Shown: positions 61,778 to 64,000 of the stretch, piece after piece
Layout of the letters: every line of letters starts with the position of its first letter
Position numbering within the stretch: the stretch's first letter is position 1
Assembly (NCBI GenBank): GCA_051879015.1
Contig: JBJELF010000041.1
Span: 5,787 to 69,786, forward strand
Direction: 5' to 3'
Length of the DNA: 64,000 bases
Source of the DNA: JBJELF01 sp051879015
Lineage (GTDB): Bacteria; Bacillota; Clostridia; Lachnospirales; Lachnospiraceae
Made by a program: the position numbers and the translations under genes
Notes under the pieces: generated by a model
The model's input: the letters and a program-made list of their open reading frames with translations, nothing else
The model's database searches: none
What the model was told of the DNA's origin: nothing

Positions 61778-63547
61778 TTACATTTTATCAGGTGCCTCAA
61801 AGCCCAGCAAATCGATACAAGTCTCCAATACCTGTTTTGCCAAAAGCAATAATGCAATGTAACTTGCCTTCTTAGCTGCATTCTCCTCCGAGAGAATCTT
61901 TGTCTCATGATAGAAACGATTAAATTCATTAGACAGTTCATAGATATATGCACAAATTTTATGTGGAGCTCTTTCTCTATAAACGGTCTCCATCATCTCA
62001 TTGAATCCTGTCAAAGACAACATCAATGCCTTTTCACTGGCATTCTCTGCATTTAAAATAATAGACGCTGCAGAAAAGTCTCCCTGCTCTTCCAAATATC
62101 TTGCCAAAATAGATTTGATTCTGACAATAGTATATAAAATGTATGGTCCCGTATTTCCCTCAAAGGAGATGAAACGCTCCATATCAAAGACATAATCCTT
62201 TGCAGCCTGATTAGACAAGTCTCCATATTTAATAGCAGCCAATGCAATCTTTCCAGAAATTTCTTCCATTTCACATTCTTCCATGCTGCGAGACTCAGAC
62301 ATTTTTTCCTTGACTGCCTCATGAACCTCATTCAGCAGAGTTTCCAGACGCATAACACCACCTGCTCTGGTCTTAAATGGTTTTCCATCTTTTCCATTCA
62401 TTGTACCAAATCCCAGAAACTGCAGATTCGTTTCCTCAGGCACCAATCCTGCCTTTCTGGCAGTACGGAACACCTGAATAAAATGCATCTCCTGACGTTT
62501 ATCTACTACATATAAAATCTGATTTGGTTTAAAATCCTGCTCCCTCTGCACAATAGTTGCCAAATCAGTTGTCGGATACATGTAACCACCGTCTGATTTC
62601 ACTAAAATACAGGGCGGAATTTCTTTCTTGTCGCTATCCTCCTTAACTTCCACTACCAACGCACCCTCGCTCTCTGCGGTGATGCCCTGTGCTTTCATCT
62701 TATCAATCATGGAAGGGATAAATGGCTGAGCGTCACTCTCCTTGCCCCACATATCAAAGGACACATCTAATTTCTGATAATTTTTCTTCAAATCTGTCAC
62801 CGAAACATTCATAATATGATTCCAAATGGCAGTATATCCGCGATGCCCATCCTGAAGCTTGACTGTAGCATCGTGGGCCTTCTTAGCAAATTCTTCATTT
62901 ACTTTTGACTTTGCGGAGGCGCATGGATAAATCTCTTCCAACTCAGAAATTGTAAAAGGAGCTTCTGCTGGATATTCTCCCTCATAAGACTCATCAAAAT
63001 AGCACAACTCTGGTCTTCTCTCTTTTAATTCCTCGATAACCAATCCCATCTGAAGCCCCCAGTCACCCAGATGAGCATCACCAATCACTTCATGTCCCAT
63101 AAAACGGCAAATACGCTTTAAACTTTCACCAATAATTGCAGAACGCAAATGTCCAATATGCAGTGGCTTTGCCACATTTGGACCACCATAATCAATGACA
63201 ATGGTCTCCTTCTGCTCGGGCATGGTCACTCCTAGCTTTTCCTCCTGCGCCATTTGATTCAAATAGTTTGCCACAAATAAACTGGAGAGTTTCATATTAA
63301 TAAATCCTGGTTTTACCATCACAATCTCTTCAAAGGTATCACAATCTTTCAACTGTTTTACCACTTCATCTGCAATCATAAATGGAGCCTTGCGATATTT
63401 TTTTGCTGCTGCCATCGCACCATTACACTGATACTCGCACAAGTCAGGGCGATTGGAAACGGTTACTTTACCATAACTACTGTCATATCCGCAGGCAGCA
63501 AAAGCATTGCTCACCTGATCTGAAATGACCTGTAAGAATTTTTCCAT
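61778..63547 (-). CDS. argS: Arginyl-tRNA synthetase
   Basis: A 589-residue class I synthetase. The N-terminal Add-1 domain is followed by DYGGPNVAKPLHIGHLRSAI (HIGH motif), the KFKTRAG-equivalent GKPFKTRAGGVMRLE, KMSESRS, and the DALR anticodon-binding domain (ICAYIYELSNEFNRFYHETK). It charges tRNA-Arg. The ATG at 63547 follows AAAGGAATGA. Repeat A4 begins right after the stop codon. Confidence 0.97.
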   Translation of the reverse strand: MEKFLQVISDQVSNAFAACGYDSSYGKVTVSNRPDLCEYQCNGAMAAAKKYRKAPFMIADEVVKQLKDCDTFEEIVMVKPGFINMKLSSLFVANYLNQMAQEEKLGVTMPEQKETIVIDYGGPNVAKPLHIGHLRSAIIGESLKRICRFMGHEVIGDAHLGDWGLQMGLVIEELKERRPELCYFDESYEGEYPAEAPFTISELEEIYPCASAKSKVNEEFAKKAHDATVKLQDGHRGYTAIWNHIMNVSVTDLKKNYQKLDVSFDMWGKESDAQPFIPSMIDKMKAQGITAESEGALVVEVKEDSDKKEIPPCILVKSDGGYMYPTTDLATIVQREQDFKPNQILYVVDKRQEMHFIQVFRTARKAGLVPEETNLQFLGFGTMNGKDGKPFKTRAGGVMRLETLLNEVHEAVKEKMSESRSMEECEMEEISGKIALAAIKYGDLSNQAAKDYVFDMERFISFEGNTGPYILYTIVRIKSILARYLEEQGDFSAASIILNAENASEKALMLSLTGFNEMMETVYRERAPHKICAYIYELSNEFNRFYHETKILSEENAAKKASYIALLLLAKQVLETCIDLLGFEAPDKM

Positions 63548-63613
63548 AATACTTTCATTCCTTTCAACCTATTCAACATTTTTTCACAACGATTCTAACA
63601 AAGACTGACTGCT

Positions 63614-63633
63614 CCCACGGGCAAGCCCGTGGG
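63614..63633. repeat. CCCACGGGC hairpin, possible mobile-element end
   Basis: CCCACGGGC-AA-GCCCGTGGG is a perfect 9-bp stem about 65 bp upstream of argS. Palindromes of this kind commonly bound IS200/IS605-type and related elements in Clostridia. On the minus strand an open stretch without start codon runs into it (…LGNQNPTGLPVGAV), which would fit the right end of such an element. Confidence 0.45.
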
Positions 63634-63805
63634 GTTCTGATTGCCAAGTGTAGCTTGTAATCGTACATCATTTTCAGACTTTGGAGTTACAAGTGTAAAT
63701 CTGTTTGAATCAGGACTTTTATTACCAAGCAGTCCAACGACCACATTAGCGGTAAATTTTTGCTTTGCAGCAAGGAAGTACAGTCAATCTCCCTGAATAT
63801 TTCGT

Positions 63806-63949
63806 TTATGCTATCTTAATTCCACTATTTAATATTTTAATCTTATTAGCCTTAATCCATTCGATTAGGGCTTTTTCTTTGTCGTAACATCTTTTAAATT
63901 CATTAACACATTTATCTGTTTTGCCCTGATACAAGGCAACTCTGTGCAT
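63806..63949 (-). other. Unidentified short reading frame near the right edge
   Basis: A 47-codon frame beginning MHRVALYQGKTDKCVNEF and ending NKIKILNSGIKIA. It has no ribosome-binding site. A second frame (minus strand, reading MEKCLYSNGKTIHFSKC... toward the left) overlaps its 5' part, and joining the two would need a frameshift, so this may be debris of a longer gene continuing past the window. The gap 63548-63805 otherwise shows only the hairpin at 63614 and no clear promoter. No family recognised. Confidence 0.25.
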
Positions 63950-64000
63950 TTAGAAAAATGAATTGTTTTACCATTACTATAAAGACATTTTTCCATACCT

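Noticed and set aside
1..64000. CRISPR array or prophage
   Set aside because: No regularly spaced direct repeats with unique spacers, and no phage structural, integrase or lysis genes are visible.

Overview
The window looks like a chromosomal stretch from a low-GC Gram-positive anaerobe, most likely a Lachnospiraceae-type Clostridium relative. This is inferred from PolC as replicative polymerase, a tyrosyl T-box leader, UPF0210/UPF0237 genes, the MEP isoprenoid pathway, a U32 peptidase next to a FtsW/penicillin-binding-protein pair, and AT-rich spacers with clear sigma-A promoters. Nearly every gene is on the minus strand; only a YprB-like exonuclease and tyrS are on the plus strand. It is draft assembly: a 100-N gap lies inside a tRNA-Leu gene.

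Layout. 1-2.4 kb: walJ-type hydrolase, ACT protein and UPF0210 protein (cut by the left edge). 2.8-6.6 kb: polA, coaE and a small zinc-finger membrane protein. 6.8-8.5 kb: an ATP-grasp ligase and two tRNA-Leu(CAA). 8.7-10.8 kb: an EF-G paralogue. 11.2-15.6 kb: an amino-sugar/mannose set (transglutaminase-like protein, nagB, manA). 15.8-26 kb: a eukaryote-type HisA, NUDIX hydrolase, penicillin-binding protein, FtsW/RodA, U32 peptidase, a very long ZapA, and ruvAB. 26.2-33 kb: YprB-like exonuclease, pta, T-box plus tyrS, EamA and NhaC transporters. 33-38 kb: PrsA-like foldase, smpB, rnr, secG. 38-49 kb: a run of uppS, cdsA, dxr, rseP, ispG, polC and a CLC channel of the fluoride-type clade, joining lipid-carrier, phospholipid and isoprenoid synthesis. 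49-50.5 kb: pyrH-frr. 50.7-58 kb: a six-gene run with a complete 2-aminoethylphosphonate route (PEP mutase fused to a nucleotidyltransferase domain, phosphonopyruvate decarboxylase, AEP transaminase, LicC-type nucleotidyltransferase), an esterase and tex. 58-63.5 kb: SNF2 helicase and argS. The right edge holds a hairpin and short degenerate reading frames that may be the end of a mobile element.

The most unusual material is (1) the aminoethylphosphonate cassette, which probably makes CMP-activated AEP for a cell-surface polymer; (2) a family of about 65-nt structured intergenic repeats, six copies recognised, two of them just downstream of a promoter -10 box and so probable 5' leader RNA; (3) a second palindromic repeat family with three copies; (4) a eukaryote-type HisA outside any his operon; and (5) an assembly break inside a tandem tRNA pair. 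No CRISPR array, prophage or toxin-antitoxin module was recognised.
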